64,000 nucleotides of DNA from Sanguibacter gelidistatuariae. Lineage in GTDB: Bacteria > Actinomycetota > Actinomycetes > Actinomycetales > Cellulomonadaceae. Below the pieces are notes generated by a model. It was not told where the DNA came from. It worked only from the letters and a program-made list of their open reading frames with translations, and made no database searches. How positions within the stretch are numbered: position 1 is the stretch's first letter; each line of letters opens with the position of its first letter. This document shows, piece after piece, positions 15,909 to 28,448 of the stretch. Both the position numbers and the translations under genes were made by a program. The stretch is taken from contig NZ_FMYH01000008.1 of NCBI RefSeq assembly GCF_900096585.1, positions 62,001 to 126,000 on the forward strand, written 5' to 3'.

Positions 15909-16334
15909 TCACACCACGAAGTGGCGGGAGCTGGGTGGCGCGGACTCGAGCCAGGAGGCGAGCCCTGAATAGGCCTCCGGGGACATGGTCAGATCAAAGG
16001 TCTCCGCGCCGTACCGGCACTGCACGAGGAACAGGTCGGGCCGGCCTGCATGGTCCAGCGGCACCCGACCGGTGACCGAGAACGGCCGACGCAGCCACTC
16101 GTGCGTCGGCCTGATCGAGAGCGAGCGAGACTGCCACCAGACGAGCCGGTCCGCGCGATAGACGCCGAAGCCCGAGCGCCACGGCCCACCGGTCGCCGAG
16201 TCGGTCGTGAACCTCAGCCTGGACTCGAAGGAACCCACGTGGTGGGACAACGCACGAAGTCGTGAGAACCCCAGGCCAGCCACGAGCAGGACTGCAGCCA
16301 GCAGTCCTACCAGTGTCCAGACCAGGATCCCCAC
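15909..16334 (-). CDS. DUF2550 membrane-anchored protein
   Basis: A 141-residue protein with one N-terminal membrane anchor (VWTLVGLLAAVLLVAGLGFS) and a small basic domain that includes GPWRSGFGVYRADRLVWWQS. This pattern and its place directly after atpC identify it as DUF2550, a family of unknown function found next to the ATP synthase operon in many actinobacteria. Start GTG at 16334. It probably belongs to the 3' end of the atp transcript. No enzymatic role can be assigned. Confidence 0.85.
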   Translation of the reverse strand: MGILVWTLVGLLAAVLLVAGLGFSRLRALSHHVGSFESRLRFTTDSATGGPWRSGFGVYRADRLVWWQSRSLSIRPTHEWLRRPFSVTGRVPLDHAGRPDLFLVQCRYGAETFDLTMSPEAYSGLASWLESAPPSSRHFVV

Positions 16335-16361
16335 GACTTCGTCAGTACTCCGCAGCCGGTA

Positions 16362-16646
16362 TCAGTGCGCCGCGGGCAGGATAGACACGTCGAGCTTGGC
16401 CGAGTCGACGACGATCGTGATCGCGTTGTCGTCGACCGAGATGAATCCGCCCGAGACGGCGACGTCTACGTCGGCTGCCCCGGTCCGGTGGATCTTGACG
16501 TGCCCGGGACGCAGAACCGCCAGCAGCGGCGCATGGCCGACGAGAATACCGACGTCGCCGTCGGCGGCCGGCGCGCTGACCAGCCTCGCGCTGCCCGACC
16601 AGACCTTGCGGTCGGCCGCGACGAGGTCAACTTCAAGCTGTGCCAC
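16362..16646 (-). CDS. atpC: ATP synthase F1 epsilon subunit
   Basis: The epsilon subunit forms part of the central stalk and restrains ATP hydrolysis. The 94-residue protein starts MAQLEVDLVAADRKVWSGSA and continues through GDVGILVGHAPLLAVLRPG, the conserved epsilon core. As in other actinobacteria it is short and lacks the long C-terminal helix pair of the E. coli protein. Start is GTG. It follows atpD by about 47 bases in the operon order B-E-F-H-A-G-D-C. Confidence 0.95.
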   Translation of the reverse strand: MAQLEVDLVAADRKVWSGSARLVSAPAADGDVGILVGHAPLLAVLRPGHVKIHRTGAADVDVAVSGGFISVDDNAITIVVDSAKLDVSILPAAH

Positions 16647-16693
16647 GTGCTACTCCTGTGATCGTTGGGGTGGGACCAGAGTGAAGAACAGCG

Positions 16694-18283
<1,590 letters not shown>

Positions 18284-19180
18284 TCAGGACGCCGCAAGCG
18301 CGTCAGCGCCCGAGACGATCTCGCTGATCTCCTGGGTGATCTCACCCTGGCGCGCCTGGTTGGCCAGACGCGTGTACATGCGGATGAGGTCCTCGGCGTT
18401 CTCCGTGGCCGTGTGCATCGCCCGTTGACGCGAGGCGAGCTCGGAGGCCGCGGCCTGGAGCAAGCAGCTGTAGATCCGGCTGCGCACGTACCGCGGGAGC
18501 AAGGCGTCGAGCACGGCCTCGGCCGAGGGCTCGAAGTCGTACAGCGGCAGCGTCTCAGCCTCGCCGACCGGCGTGACGCCGTCGACGATCTCGAGCGGGA
18601 GCATGCGGATCACCCGGGGACGCTGGGTCACCATGTTCACGAACTGCGTGTACACGATGTGCAGCTCACCGACGCCGTCGAGCTCGTCGTCGGCCAGGAA
18701 GGCAGCCAACAGGGTGTCGGCCATCTCCTCGGCTTCGACCGCATCCGGAGAGTCCGAGCCGCCGGTCCAGGAACCGGCGATCGGGCGTCCACGGAACTGG
18801 TAGTAGGCGAAGGCCCGCCGTCCGCTGACGTAGAGAGCCACCTCCTTGCCCTGCTCCGTGAGCCGCGTGATGAGCCCTTCGGCCTCGCGGATGGCGCTGG
18901 CGGCATACGCCCCCGCCATGCCTCGGTCAGAGGCGATGACGAGGACAGCAACCCGGTTGTTCCCCCGACGCTCGGACGTCAGCGGGTGCTGGACGGTCGA
19001 GTGCGTGGAAACGGCCGAGACCGCACGGGTGATGGCATCGGCATACGGAAGAGCCGCTGTGACGCGGGCGCGGGCCTTGCCGATGCGAGACGCTGCGATG
19101 AGTTCCTGAGCACGGAACATCTTCTTCAGCGACTGCGTCGACTTGATCCGCTCCTTGTAGACGCGCTGGTTACCGGCCAC
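18284..19180 (-). CDS. atpG: ATP synthase F1 gamma subunit
   Basis: The gamma subunit is the rotating shaft inside the alpha3beta3 ring. The 298-residue protein shows the conserved N-terminal helix ([20 protein letters not shown]), the central [12 protein letters not shown] segment and the C-terminal helix ending in [16 protein letters not shown], all diagnostic. It begins three bases after the atpA stop. Length is normal for actinobacteria. Confidence 0.96.
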   Translation of the reverse strand: MAGNQRVYKERIKSTQSLKKMFRAQELIAASRIGKARARVTAALPYADAITRAVSAVSTHSTVQHPLTSERRGNNRVAVLVIASDRGMAGAYAASAIREAEGLITRLTEQGKEVALYVSGRRAFAYYQFRGRPIAGSWTGGSDSPDAVEAEEMADTLLAAFLADDELDGVGELHIVYTQFVNMVTQRPRVIRMLPLEIVDGVTPVGEAETLPLYDFEPSAEAVLDALLPRYVRSRIYSCLLQAAASELASRQRAMHTATENAEDLIRMYTRLANQARQGEITQEISEIVSGADALAAS

Positions 19181-19183
19181 AGG

Positions 19184-20818
19184 TCACGCCTTCTTCTGAC
19201 GGACGATCTGCTCCTGCTCGACAGGCGCTGACTCGTCAACCGGACCAGACTCGTCGCCGATGAGCGGAGAACCGTCGCCCTTGAGGAAGCCGTTGCGGAA
19301 CACGTCGACGCCTGCGGCCAAGGCCGCCTCGGTGTCGGCCTCGAGCTTGCCGGTCGAGGCGATCGTGGTGAGCACCTCGGTGTTCCGGCGCAGGTGGTCG
19401 ATCAGCTCGGTCTCGAAGCGGCGCACGTCCTCGAGGGGCACGTCGTCGAGCTTGCCCTTGGTTCCGGCCCAGATCGAGGCGACCTGGTCCTCGACCGGGT
19501 ACGGGGTGTACTGCGCCTGCTTGAGCAGCTCGAGCAGACGAGCACCACGGTTGAGCTGGGCGCGCGAGGCCGCGTCGAGGTCGGAGGCGAACATTGCGAA
19601 GGCCTCGAGCGAGCGGAACTGCGCGAGGTCGAGCTTCAACGTTCCCGAGACCTTCTTCATGGCCTTGATCTGTGCCGAGCCACCAACACGCGAGACCGAG
19701 ATGCCCACGTCGACCGCGGGACGCTGGTCGGCGTTGAACAGGTCGGACTGCAGGAAGATCTGACCGTCCGTGATCGAGATGACGTTGGTCGGGATGTACG
19801 CCGAGACATCGTTCGCCTTCGTCTCGATGATCGGCAGACCGGTCATCGAACCGGCACCGAGCTCGTCGGAGAGCTTGGCACAACGCTCGAGCAGACGGGA
19901 GTGCAGGTAGAAGACGTCACCGGGGTATGCCTCGCGGCCCGGCGGACGACGCAGCAGCAGCGAGACGGAGCGGTACGCCTCAGCCTGCTTGGACAGGTCG
20001 TCGAAGACGATGAGGACGTGCTTGCCCTCGTACATCCAGTGCTGGCCGATGGCCGAGCCGGTGTACGGGGCGATGTACTTGAACCCGGCGGGGTCGGAGG
20101 CCGGAGCCGCGACGATCGTCGTGTACTCGAGCGCGCCGGCCTCTTCCAGGGCACCACGCACGCCGGCGATGGTCGACCCCTTCTGGCCGATCGCGACGTA
20201 GATGCAGCGAACCTGCTTGGACGGGTCGCCCGTCTCCCAGTTCGCCTTCTGGTTGATGATCGTGTCGATCGCGATCGCCGTCTTGCCGGTCTGGCGGTCA
20301 CCGATGATCAGCTGACGCTGTCCGCGACCGATCGGGATCATCGCGTCGATCGCCTTGAGGCCGGTCTGCAGCGGCTCGTGCACAGACTTACGGGCCATGA
20401 CGCCCGGAGCCTGCAGCTCGAGGGCCCGCCGTCCCGTCGTGACGATCTCTCCGAGACCGTCGATCGGTGCACCCAGCGGGTCGACGACGCGACCGAGGTA
20501 GGCGTCGCCGATTCCGACCGAGAGGACCTCTCCGGTGCGGCGCACGAGCTGGCCCTCTTCGATCCCGGTGAACTCACCGAGGACGACGACGCCGATGAGG
20601 CGCACGTCGAGGTTCAGTGCGAGGCCGAGCGTGCCATCTTCGAATCGCAACAGCTCGTTGGCCATTGCGCCCGGAAGGCCTTCCACCTGCGCGATGCCGT
20701 CACCAGCCAGGACAACCCGGCCAACCTCTTCGGTGACGACGGTCTCAGGCTTGTAGGACTTCACGAAGCTGTCCAGCGCGGCCCGAATCTCCTCGGGCCG
20801 GATCGTCAGCTCAGCCAT
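19184..20818 (-). CDS. atpA: ATP synthase F1 alpha subunit
   Basis: The regulatory, nucleotide-binding alpha subunit. The 544-residue protein has the P-loop GDRQTGKT near residues 171-178, the PAINVG-type region written here as [15 protein letters not shown], and [10 protein letters not shown]-type C-terminal helices. A C-terminal tail of about 35 residues, acidic with a basic end ([11 protein letters not shown]), extends past the typical E. coli end, as is common in actinobacteria. It sits between atpH and atpG. Confidence 0.97.
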   Translation of the reverse strand: MAELTIRPEEIRAALDSFVKSYKPETVVTEEVGRVVLAGDGIAQVEGLPGAMANELLRFEDGTLGLALNLDVRLIGVVVLGEFTGIEEGQLVRRTGEVLSVGIGDAYLGRVVDPLGAPIDGLGEIVTTGRRALELQAPGVMARKSVHEPLQTGLKAIDAMIPIGRGQRQLIIGDRQTGKTAIAIDTIINQKANWETGDPSKQVRCIYVAIGQKGSTIAGVRGALEEAGALEYTTIVAAPASDPAGFKYIAPYTGSAIGQHWMYEGKHVLIVFDDLSKQAEAYRSVSLLLRRPPGREAYPGDVFYLHSRLLERCAKLSDELGAGSMTGLPIIETKANDVSAYIPTNVISITDGQIFLQSDLFNADQRPAVDVGISVSRVGGSAQIKAMKKVSGTLKLDLAQFRSLEAFAMFASDLDAASRAQLNRGARLLELLKQAQYTPYPVEDQVASIWAGTKGKLDDVPLEDVRRFETELIDHLRRNTEVLTTIASTGKLEADTEAALAAGVDVFRNGFLKGDGSPLIGDESGPVDESAPVEQEQIVRQKKA

Positions 20819-20905
20819 TGCTTGTCTCCTGTCGTGGCCGCATGTGCGGTCGAACTTTCATGTCTGTGGAACCGGCCGCTGCCGGCCGTGCGGAGCGGAA
20901 GGCGC

Positions 20906-21720
20906 TCAACCTGCAAGCCGTCGCCGAGCATCGGCCAGGCGGGTCAGCACCGTGGAGTCCACGACGTCTGAACCGATCTGGATGCGAAGGCCGCCGACGA
21001 CCTCGGGGTTGACGGTCAGGTCGATCTGGACCGCCGATCCATAGGCCGACTCCAGCAGGGCCGCGAGGCGGTCCAGCTGGGCTTGGCTGAGCTCGGTTCC
21101 CGACGTGACCGAGGCCACGATGCGGTTCCGACGAGCTGCGGCGATCCCGCCGACCCGCACGAGTGCGGGAACGAAGCGTTCCCCACGCGGGATGCCGGTT
21201 GCCCGGCGGCAGATCGCGATGGTCACCGGGTCGGCCTTGCCGACCAGGATGTCGTCGACGAGCTTGATGCGCCGGGCCGGGTCGGTCGAGCTGTCTGAGA
21301 GGGCCTGACGGACCTCACGCTGCCCGACGAGCTCCCGGGTGATCCGGAACAGCTCGGACTCGACGGCCTCGAGCACGCCGCGCGCCTGCGCCGACGCCAG
21401 GTAGGCGGTGATGCCGAGCGTGTCGACGGCATCGGCCAGGTCGCGCTCCGAGGACCACCGGGCCCGGGCAAGGCCCTCGACGATCTCGACCGTGCGAGGG
21501 TCAAACGCCTTCACCAGGAGCGAGCGGGCAAGATCTGCCTTGTCCTGAGCGGGACGTGACGGGTCTGCAAGAGACCGGCGCAGCGCCCCTGAGGCGTCGA
21601 GAGCGTCGACCACGGCGAACAGCTGGTCGCCGATGGTGTGGGCCTGCTCCCCGGCAGCGGCCAGGACCGGCTCGAGCCGGTCCTGGGCTGCGTGGAGAGA
21701 CGCCAGGCTGGTCCCTCGCA

Positions 21721-21721
<1 letters not shown>
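20906..21721 (-). CDS. atpH: ATP synthase F1 delta subunit
   Basis: The delta subunit links F1 to the peripheral stalk. The protein is about 271 residues, longer than the roughly 180 of E. coli but usual for actinobacteria, which carry an extended N-terminal half. The C-terminal OSCP signature is visible in ARRNRIVASVTSGTELSQAQ and VNPEVVGGLRIQIGSDVVD. ATG at 21721 is preferred, with AAAGGGGA five bases before it. A GTG directly before it (21724) would overlap the atpF stop and is an alternative. Confidence 0.94.
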
Positions 21722-22571
<850 letters not shown>

Positions 22572-22604
22572 TCATGTGGGACGTGCTACGCGGAGAAAAG
22601 TTAG

Positions 22605-22631
22605 GTGCTGCGGTGCTGCGGTGCTGCGGTG
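22605..22631. repeat. Short tandem repeat in the atpB-atpE spacer
   Basis: Three copies of GTGCTGCG are followed by a degenerate copy (GTGGTGCA) in the spacer between atpB and atpE. On the transcript this reads CGCAGCAC repeated. Possibly variable between strains; no function is evident. Confidence 0.6.
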
Positions 22632-22667
22632 GTGCAGTCCTGCGTCTGGCGGCACGGACGACAGGCG

Positions 22668-23543
22668 TCAGTGCTCCTCTTCGATCGACATCGAGATGTA
22701 CACGGCGGCGAGCAGCGTGAAGACATATGCCTGCAGGCCCGCGACCAGCATCTCGAAGAGGGTGAAGCCGAAGCCCGCGGCGAGGGAGACAACACCCATC
22801 GCCTTGAGCGCTCCGGTGGCCTCGACGAAGAAGAAGTTCGTCGCCGAGAAGCACAGGACCAGCAGCAGGTGACCGGCGATCATGTTGGCGGTGAGTCGCA
22901 GTGCGAGCGTCACCGGCCGGAACACGAAGACCTGCAGGATCTCGATCGGCGTGATGAGGACGTAGAGGAACCACGGCACGCCCGCTGGGAAGAGGCTGAC
23001 CTTGAGGAAACCTACGAGCCCGAACTTCTTCATGCCGGAGCCGAGGTACACGACGTACACCCAGAGTGCGAGCAGCACGGGGAGCCCGAAGAGGGACGTG
23101 CCCGCGATGTTCAGGAACGGGATGACGCCCGTGATGTTGAAGGCGAGGATCGCGAAGAAGATCGTCGTCAGCATCGGCAGGTACTTGCGCGCGTTGTGAC
23201 CGAGGATCTCGTCGGCGATCTGGACCCGGACGAAGTCCAGTGCCATCTCGGCGATGTTCTGGCCGCGACCGGGGACAAGCTTGGCCCGGCGGGCGGCGAG
23301 GACGAACAACCAGATGAGGACGACGGCGGCGACCACTCGCACCAGCATGATGCGGTTGAACTCGAAGATCGTGTCCTCGAAGAAGATTGCCGTCGGGAAG
23401 AACTCCGAGATCGACGGGGGATGGAATCCGCCGTCCTCACCGGAGGCGGCGAACTGCGTAATCGTCGCGATGGTGGACAGAAGAAGCTCCCGGTCGTCGT
23501 GGTCTGCGTGGCGCGGGCGACTTCGCGTGCGCGCACAAGGCAA
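22668..23543 (-). CDS. atpB: ATP synthase Fo a subunit; start codon unclear
   Basis: The a subunit forms the proton half-channels. The protein has at least five membrane segments, and the essential Arg lies in PVTLALRLTANMIAGHL. The only conventional in-frame start is TTG at 23543, giving 291 residues and an Arg/His-rich N-terminus (MPCARTRSRPRHADHDD) that does not look like AtpB. No ATG or GTG exists in frame before the first membrane segment. A CTG at 23480, with GGGAG six or seven bases upstream, would give a 270-residue protein beginning (M)STIATITQFAASGEDGGF, closer to homologues. Function is certain, the N-terminus is not. Confidence 0.92.
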   Translation of the reverse strand: MPCARTRSRPRHADHDDRELLLSTIATITQFAASGEDGGFHPPSISEFFPTAIFFEDTIFEFNRIMLVRVVAAVVLIWLFVLAARRAKLVPGRGQNIAEMALDFVRVQIADEILGHNARKYLPMLTTIFFAILAFNITGVIPFLNIAGTSLFGLPVLLALWVYVVYLGSGMKKFGLVGFLKVSLFPAGVPWFLYVLITPIEILQVFVFRPVTLALRLTANMIAGHLLLVLCFSATNFFFVEATGALKAMGVVSLAAGFGFTLFEMLVAGLQAYVFTLLAAVYISMSIEEEH

Positions 23544-23676
23544 ACCTGTCCGTCATGGATTAAGAGAATTCTAACCCAGCGACGGCCGTGCTGGCGACGG
23601 CGTCTCACGGTGAACGTCCGCGGATTTACTCACCGGCACGGCCGCCGAGGGCGCCGGTCCCAGGGCATGGACCCGA

Positions 23677-24207
23677 TCAGTGCGGGGTGTCGTCCGAGGT
23701 CACGATCGGAGATACGTAGGGCTCGCGGCCGCGGATCACCGAGACCATGTCGAGGGCGGCGGAACCGACCACTCCGACCATGACGATCACCGCGAAGATC
23801 AGGTGGTGATAGAAGTCCAGCTGCCCCAGGACCGCGAGGATGATGACCAGGACGAGCATCTTGGCGATCCACCCACCGAGGAGCAGTGCCATGGTGGTGT
23901 TCGGGCCCTTGTCCGCGGTGTAGAGCATCGAGGCGATGGTCGTCCCGGAGAAGATCAGCGTGACCCCGACCCCGAGCAGCGCGGCCCAGACGCCCGACGC
24001 CCCGGCGACGAGCGCGCCGACGCCGATCCCGACGACCGTGAGCACAACGAGCATGATCAGGGTGGCCCGCAGCGCGGAGGCGAAGATCTCCTTGGTGACG
24101 TGCGGCGGGACCACCGGGATCGCGGGTGCAGCGGCGTCGGCGGCCTCGGCGGCGGGCCGCGGCTCGTCGGGAGAGTCCGGTGCGGGCTGTGAGTCGTGGT
24201 TGCTCAT
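23677..24207 (-). CDS. AtpI-like membrane protein upstream of the ATP synthase genes
   Basis: A 176-residue protein, probably an assembly factor or ion-uptake accessory of ATP synthase like AtpI, judged by its position directly before atpB. After a Pro/Ala/Asp-rich cytoplasmic N-terminus (MSNHDSQPAPDSPDEPRPAA) there are four hydrophobic helices, including LIMLVVLTVVGIGVGALVAG and MLVLVIILAVLGQLDFY. ATG at 24207 overlaps the wecA stop as ATGA, and the frame upstream of it is wecA in another phase. Sequence resemblance to AtpI is weak, as usual for this family. Confidence 0.8.
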   Translation of the reverse strand: MSNHDSQPAPDSPDEPRPAAEAADAAAPAIPVVPPHVTKEIFASALRATLIMLVVLTVVGIGVGALVAGASGVWAALLGVGVTLIFSGTTIASMLYTADKGPNTTMALLLGGWIAKMLVLVIILAVLGQLDFYHHLIFAVIVMVGVVGSAALDMVSVIRGREPYVSPIVTSDDTPH

Positions 24208-25328
24208 GAGGTCTTTCCTTCGAGGGTGGCGCCGTTGCGGGCTCTGCGCCCGCGCAGGGGGCCGAGCGTGAGGGCGATCGAGATGATGACGGCGACCGCG
24301 AGCCAGGCCGCAACAGTCCGCCAGGGCGCGACGACGAGCGCGGCAGCACCGAAGGAGAACACCGCGCTCCACAGGTACATGATGATCACCGCGCGGGGAT
24401 GGGAGTGGCCCAGCTGGAGCAGCCGGTGGTGCAGGTGCATCCGGTCAGGATGGAACGGGGACTTCCCGGCGAGCACCCGTCGCACGACCGCCAGGACCAT
24501 GTCCAGCAGAGGCAGCAGCAGGACTGCCATCGGCAGCAGGATCGGGATGAAGGCCGGGATCGACTTTCCACCGGAGGCCTGGGAGGGATCGATCTGCCCG
24601 GTGACCACGATCGCGGCCGACGCGATCGTCAGCCCGATGAGCATCGATCCGGAGTCCCCCATGAAGATCTTCGAGGGATGGAAGTTGTGCGGCAGGAACC
24701 CCAGGCACGCGCCCACGAGCGCCGAGATCACGACCGTGGCGAGGTTGGAGTAGTCGGTCGGGCTCGCGTCCTGGGTGAGCAGGTAGGTATAGACGAAGAA
24801 ACCGGTCCCGCCGATCGCGATCATGCCCGCGGCCAGCCCGTCGAGCCCGTCGACGAAGTTCACCGCGTTCATCGCCACGACCACCACGAGGATGGTCGCG
24901 ATGAGCGAGAGGCGGCTCGAGCCGATCGTCAGCCCGCCGATCGGGATGGTGATGAGCTGGACGCCCTGCCATGCCATGAACCCGGCCGCGAGGACCTGGC
25001 CGACGAGCTTGGTCATCCAGTCGAGGTCCCAGATGTCGTCGGCCACGCCGAGCAGGCACACCATCGCCCCGGCGCCGAGGATCACCCAGGCGGTGTCGGA
25101 TGCCTCGAAGACCCCTTCGAGGAAGGGCATCTTGGAGGCGAACAGCAGCGCGGCGGCCAGCCCGAGCCACATCGCCACCCCGCCCAGGCGCGGCGTCGGG
25201 ATGGTGTGCACATCGCGCGCGCGGACCGCGGTGACCGCGCCGGTGCGGATGGCGAGCCACCGGGCGAACGGGGTGAGCAGGAACGTCACCGCCGCCGCTA
25301 CGAGCATGACCAGGAGATAGACCCTCAC
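24204..25328 (-). CDS. wecA: Undecaprenyl-phosphate glycosyl-1-phosphate transferase (WecA/TagO type)
   Basis: This integral membrane enzyme transfers a sugar-1-phosphate, usually GlcNAc-1-P, onto undecaprenyl (decaprenyl) phosphate to start cell-wall polymer or linkage-unit synthesis. The 374-residue protein has about eleven membrane helices. It shows the hallmark motifs IPTPRLGGVAM, the Asp pair in GVADDIWDLDW, NAVNFVDGLDGLAAG, FMGDSGSMLIG and HPDRMHLHHRLL. Start is GTG at 25328, overlapping the sua5 stop by four bases. The prfA-prmC-sua5-wecA order is conserved in actinobacteria. Confidence 0.94.
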   Translation of the reverse strand: MRVYLLVMLVAAAVTFLLTPFARWLAIRTGAVTAVRARDVHTIPTPRLGGVAMWLGLAAALLFASKMPFLEGVFEASDTAWVILGAGAMVCLLGVADDIWDLDWMTKLVGQVLAAGFMAWQGVQLITIPIGGLTIGSSRLSLIATILVVVVAMNAVNFVDGLDGLAAGMIAIGGTGFFVYTYLLTQDASPTDYSNLATVVISALVGACLGFLPHNFHPSKIFMGDSGSMLIGLTIASAAIVVTGQIDPSQASGGKSIPAFIPILLPMAVLLLPLLDMVLAVVRRVLAGKSPFHPDRMHLHHRLLQLGHSHPRAVIIMYLWSAVFSFGAAALVVAPWRTVAAWLAVAVIISIALTLGPLRGRRARNGATLEGKTS

Positions 25329-26155
25329 CCGGGAGCGTCCTCACCATCAGGGCTGGCCTCGGCGGGTGCTGGGCTGGACGACGCCGCAGCGTCCGGCGCA
25401 TCGACCGGCGCATCGCCGTCGGGCACCAGAGCGACGGGGGCGTCGTCCTGGGCGCCGTCGACGGGTGCGTCGTCACCGGACGCGTCGTCGACCGGCGCCT
25501 CGACGACGGGCACGTCTTCAACGGGTGCGACGGCGTTGAGCTCGGCGAGCGTGATCGCCCCGGGCCGCACGACTCGCAGCACGGGTCCCGTCGCGTCCAC
25601 GATGGTGGATGCGACTCCCCCGGGGGCAAGGCCGGCGTCGAGGTAGACCATGACCGAGACGCCGAGCTGAGCATGGGCGTCCTGCGCGGTGAGCGCGGCG
25701 GGCGAGCCGGTGCGGTTCGCACTCGAGACGGCCATCGGCCCGGTACGGGCGAGGAGCGCAAGCGCGGTCGGGTGGTCAGGCATCCGCAGGGCGACCGTGC
25801 CGAAGGTCTCCCCCAGGTCCCAGGCGAGCGATGGCTGGGCAGTGAGGATGAGCGTCAGCGCGCCGGGCCAGAAGTGGGTCGCGAGGGCGCGGGCGTCGTC
25901 GGGCACCTCGGTTGCGAGGCCGTCGAGGGTCGCGAGGGAACCCACCAGAACGGGGGGCGGCATCTGCCGGCCGCGGCCTTTGGCCGCGAGCAGAGCGGAC
26001 ACGGCGTCGGGGTTGAAGGCGTCGGCACCGATGCCGTAGACGGTGTCGGTCGGCAGGACGACGAGGCCGCCGCGCTGGACGACGTGCACAGCCTCATCGA
26101 TGGACGGACCCCACTCGGAGGGGTCGTGGGCGGGGCGGATCGCGGACGTACTCAC
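25325..26155 (-). CDS. Threonylcarbamoyl-AMP synthase (Sua5/YrdC family)
   Basis: This enzyme makes threonylcarbamoyl-adenylate for the t6A37 modification of tRNAs reading ANN codons. The 276-residue protein has the YrdC core (about 20-205): RGGLVVLPTDTVYGIGADAF, then PPPVLVGSL, ATHFWPGALTLIL and AVSSANRTGSPA. It ends with GPVLRVVRPGAITLAELN. An acidic Asp/Ala/Val/Pro-rich tail of about 65 residues follows and replaces a true Sua5 domain. Start is GTG at 26155, overlapping the prmC stop as GTGA; the long open frame upstream is prmC in another phase. Confidence 0.93.
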   Translation of the reverse strand: MSTSAIRPAHDPSEWGPSIDEAVHVVQRGGLVVLPTDTVYGIGADAFNPDAVSALLAAKGRGRQMPPPVLVGSLATLDGLATEVPDDARALATHFWPGALTLILTAQPSLAWDLGETFGTVALRMPDHPTALALLARTGPMAVSSANRTGSPAALTAQDAHAQLGVSVMVYLDAGLAPGGVASTIVDATGPVLRVVRPGAITLAELNAVAPVEDVPVVEAPVDDASGDDAPVDGAQDDAPVALVPDGDAPVDAPDAAASSSPAPAEASPDGEDAPG

Positions 26156-27219
26156 GGGTGAGAGTCTTCCATGATCGGGGACCGGTTTCGACGAGCCACG
26201 ACCATCCGCGGGCGCCCGGTGAGGTCGACATGGGTCGTGGCCGGGTCGAAGAGACCGGTCTCGGCGACCATCGCACGGGCTGCGGCGTCCTGGACCTCGG
26301 CATGCTCCATGACGTAGAGCCCACCCGGGGCGAGCAGCCGCGCGGCGGAGCGGGTCACCCCGCGCGGCACCTCGAGCCCGTCGGGGCCCAGGCCGTAGAG
26401 CGCGACGGCGGGGTCGTGCCGGGCGACCTCCGGGTCCTTGGGCACGGCGCCGGTGGGGACGTAGGGGGGATTGGAGACGACGACGTCGCAGGTCCCGTCG
26501 AGCTCCGCGAAGGCCCGGCGGGCATCGCCGCGGACGAGGTCGACGAGGGTGCCAGACGTCGATGGGTAGGCGGCGACGTTGCGCTGGGCCCAGACGAAGG
26601 CCTCGGCGTCGAGCTCGACGGCGTGCACCCGGGCGGCCTCGACCTCGGTGTGCACGGCGATCGCGATCGCCCCGGACCCGGTGCACAGGTCCACCACGAG
26701 GACGCTCCCGCGCTCCGCGGCGACCCGGCGCGCCTCGTCGATCGCGACCTGGGCGACGGCCTCGGTCTCGGGCCGCGGGACGAAGACGCCGGGGCCGACG
26801 GCGAGCTCCGTGTGACGGAAGGGGGCTGTGCCCGTGAGGTGCTGGAGCGGTTCGCGGGCGGCGCGACGTGTGACGAGGTTGAGGAAGCGGTCCTCTGCGG
26901 ATGCGGCGGACTCTTCCAGTGCGGTAGCTCCGGGCGCTGCATCTCCAAGTGCTGCCACTCCGAGGACAGGCCGCCCGAGCAGCAGGCGGTGGGTCAGGTC
27001 AGCTCGGCTGAGCCCGCAGACGTGCGCGAGCAGCAGCTCGGCGTCCACCCGCGGGGAGTCGACGCCAGCGTCGGCGAGCCGTGCGGCGGCCGACCGGAGC
27101 AGCCGGGCGGCGTCCTGCGGCGCGGCTGCGCGCGCAGGGCTCGCGTTCGGGCCGGCGTCGGCACGGTTCGACTGTTCATCCGGGCTCATGGCATCCGGGG
27201 TCACGTCGTCCTTGGTCAC
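26152..27219 (-). CDS. prmC: Release factor glutamine methyltransferase PrmC
   Basis: PrmC methylates the Gln of the GGQ motif in release factors RF1 and RF2. The 355-residue protein has an N-terminal helical domain starting near residue 35 (DAARLLRSAAARLADAGVDS), the FVPRPETEAVAQVAID segment, the SAM-binding VLVVDLCTGSGAIAIAV and the catalytic NPPYVPTGAV. A Gly/Ala-rich insertion of about 20 residues interrupts the N-terminal domain near residue 90. GTG at 27219 lies five bases after prfA. An in-frame ATG ten codons later is also possible. Confidence 0.94.
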   Translation of the reverse strand: MTKDDVTPDAMSPDEQSNRADAGPNASPARAAAPQDAARLLRSAAARLADAGVDSPRVDAELLLAHVCGLSRADLTHRLLLGRPVLGVAALGDAAPGATALEESAASAEDRFLNLVTRRAAREPLQHLTGTAPFRHTELAVGPGVFVPRPETEAVAQVAIDEARRVAAERGSVLVVDLCTGSGAIAIAVHTEVEAARVHAVELDAEAFVWAQRNVAAYPSTSGTLVDLVRGDARRAFAELDGTCDVVVSNPPYVPTGAVPKDPEVARHDPAVALYGLGPDGLEVPRGVTRSAARLLAPGGLYVMEHAEVQDAAARAMVAETGLFDPATTHVDLTGRPRMVVARRNRSPIMEDSHP

Positions 27220-27224
27220 GTCGA

Positions 27225-28310
27225 TCAGCTTCCGGCGGCGGCCAGTCGGGCCGCCTCGTCCGCCTCGATCGCCGAGCGGACCACGGGCTCGAGGTCGCCG
27301 TCGAGCACCTGGTCGAGGTTGTAGGCCTTGTAGCCCGTGCGGTGGTCGGCGATGCGGTTCTCGGGATAGTTGTACGTGCGGATGCGCTCGGAGCGGTCGA
27401 CCGTGCGGACCTGGGACCGGCGGATGTCGTTCGCCGCGGCGGCCTCTTCCTCCTGGCGTGCGGCCAGCAGGCGGGCCCGCAGCACGCGCATGGCCTGCTC
27501 GCGGTTCTGCAGCTGGGACTTCTCGTTCTGCATCGACACCACGATTCCGGTGGGGATGTGGGTGATGCGCACCGCGGAGTCGGTCGTGTTGACGGACTGC
27601 CCGCCCGGGCCGGAGGACCGGTAGACGTCGATGCGCAGGTCGTTCTGGTCGATCTCGAGCTCGCCGACGTCCTCGACCTCGGGGAAGACGAGCACCCCGG
27701 CGGCTGAGGTGTGGATGCGGCCCTGCGACTCGGTCACAGGCACGCGCTGGACGCGGTGCACGCCGCCCTCGTACTTGAGGTTGGCCCAGGCGCCGTCCTC
27801 GGGCGCGACGGTGCCCTTGGCCTTGATCGCGACCTGGACGTCCTTGTAGCCGCCGAGGTCGGACTCGGTCGCGCTGATGACCTCGGTCTTCCAGCCACGC
27901 CGCTCGGCGTAGCGCAGGTACATCCGCAGGAGGTCACCCGCGAAGAGCGCGGACTCCTCGCCGCCCTCCCCCGCCTTGATCTCGAGGATCACGTCACGGC
28001 CGTCGTCGGGGTCACGCGGGATGAGCACCCGGCGCAGCTTCTCGGACGCTGAGGCGGCGGCAGCGTTGAGAGCCGGCAGCTCCTGGGCGAAGGAGGGGTC
28101 CTCCGCCGCGAGCTCGGCGGCGGCTTCGGCGTCCTCGGTCGCGGCGTGCCAGCTGCGGTACGCGGCGACGACCTGGCCGAGCTCGGCGTACCGGCGTCCT
28201 AGCGTGCGGGCGCGGGCGGCGTCGGCGTGCACGGACGGCTCGGAGAGCTGCTGCTCGATCTCGGCGTGCTCAGCAAGGAGCGGCTCCGCCGCTGCAAAAG
28301 ACTCGTTCAT
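27225..28310 (-). CDS. prfA: Peptide chain release factor 1
   Basis: RF1 recognises UAA and UAG stop codons and triggers release of the nascent chain. The 361-residue protein carries the GGQ motif in [18 protein letters not shown], near residue 235, and the codon-recognition loop with a PxT-type tripeptide (IPTGIVV region). Length is typical. It is followed by its modifying enzyme gene prmC. ATG at 28310 has GAGGAA upstream. Confidence 0.97.
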   Translation of the reverse strand: MNESFAAAEPLLAEHAEIEQQLSEPSVHADAARARTLGRRYAELGQVVAAYRSWHAATEDAEAAAELAAEDPSFAQELPALNAAAASASEKLRRVLIPRDPDDGRDVILEIKAGEGGEESALFAGDLLRMYLRYAERRGWKTEVISATESDLGGYKDVQVAIKAKGTVAPEDGAWANLKYEGGVHRVQRVPVTESQGRIHTSAAGVLVFPEVEDVGELEIDQNDLRIDVYRSSGPGGQSVNTTDSAVRITHIPTGIVVSMQNEKSQLQNREQAMRVLRARLLAARQEEEAAAANDIRRSQVRTVDRSERIRTYNYPENRIADHRTGYKAYNLDQVLDGDLEPVVRSAIEADEAARLAAAGS

Positions 28311-28448
28311 CGGGATCGGTTCCTCGCTGGGTGCCTGCGTCTGTCGTGCGGTGGGATCGCACGGTCGTGGCGCGGTGGGGTGCTGCGTCGGCTGAAGCTC
28401 TGGGTACGGCCCTGGGTAGGGCCCCGGGGTTAGGCCCCGGGTAAGACA

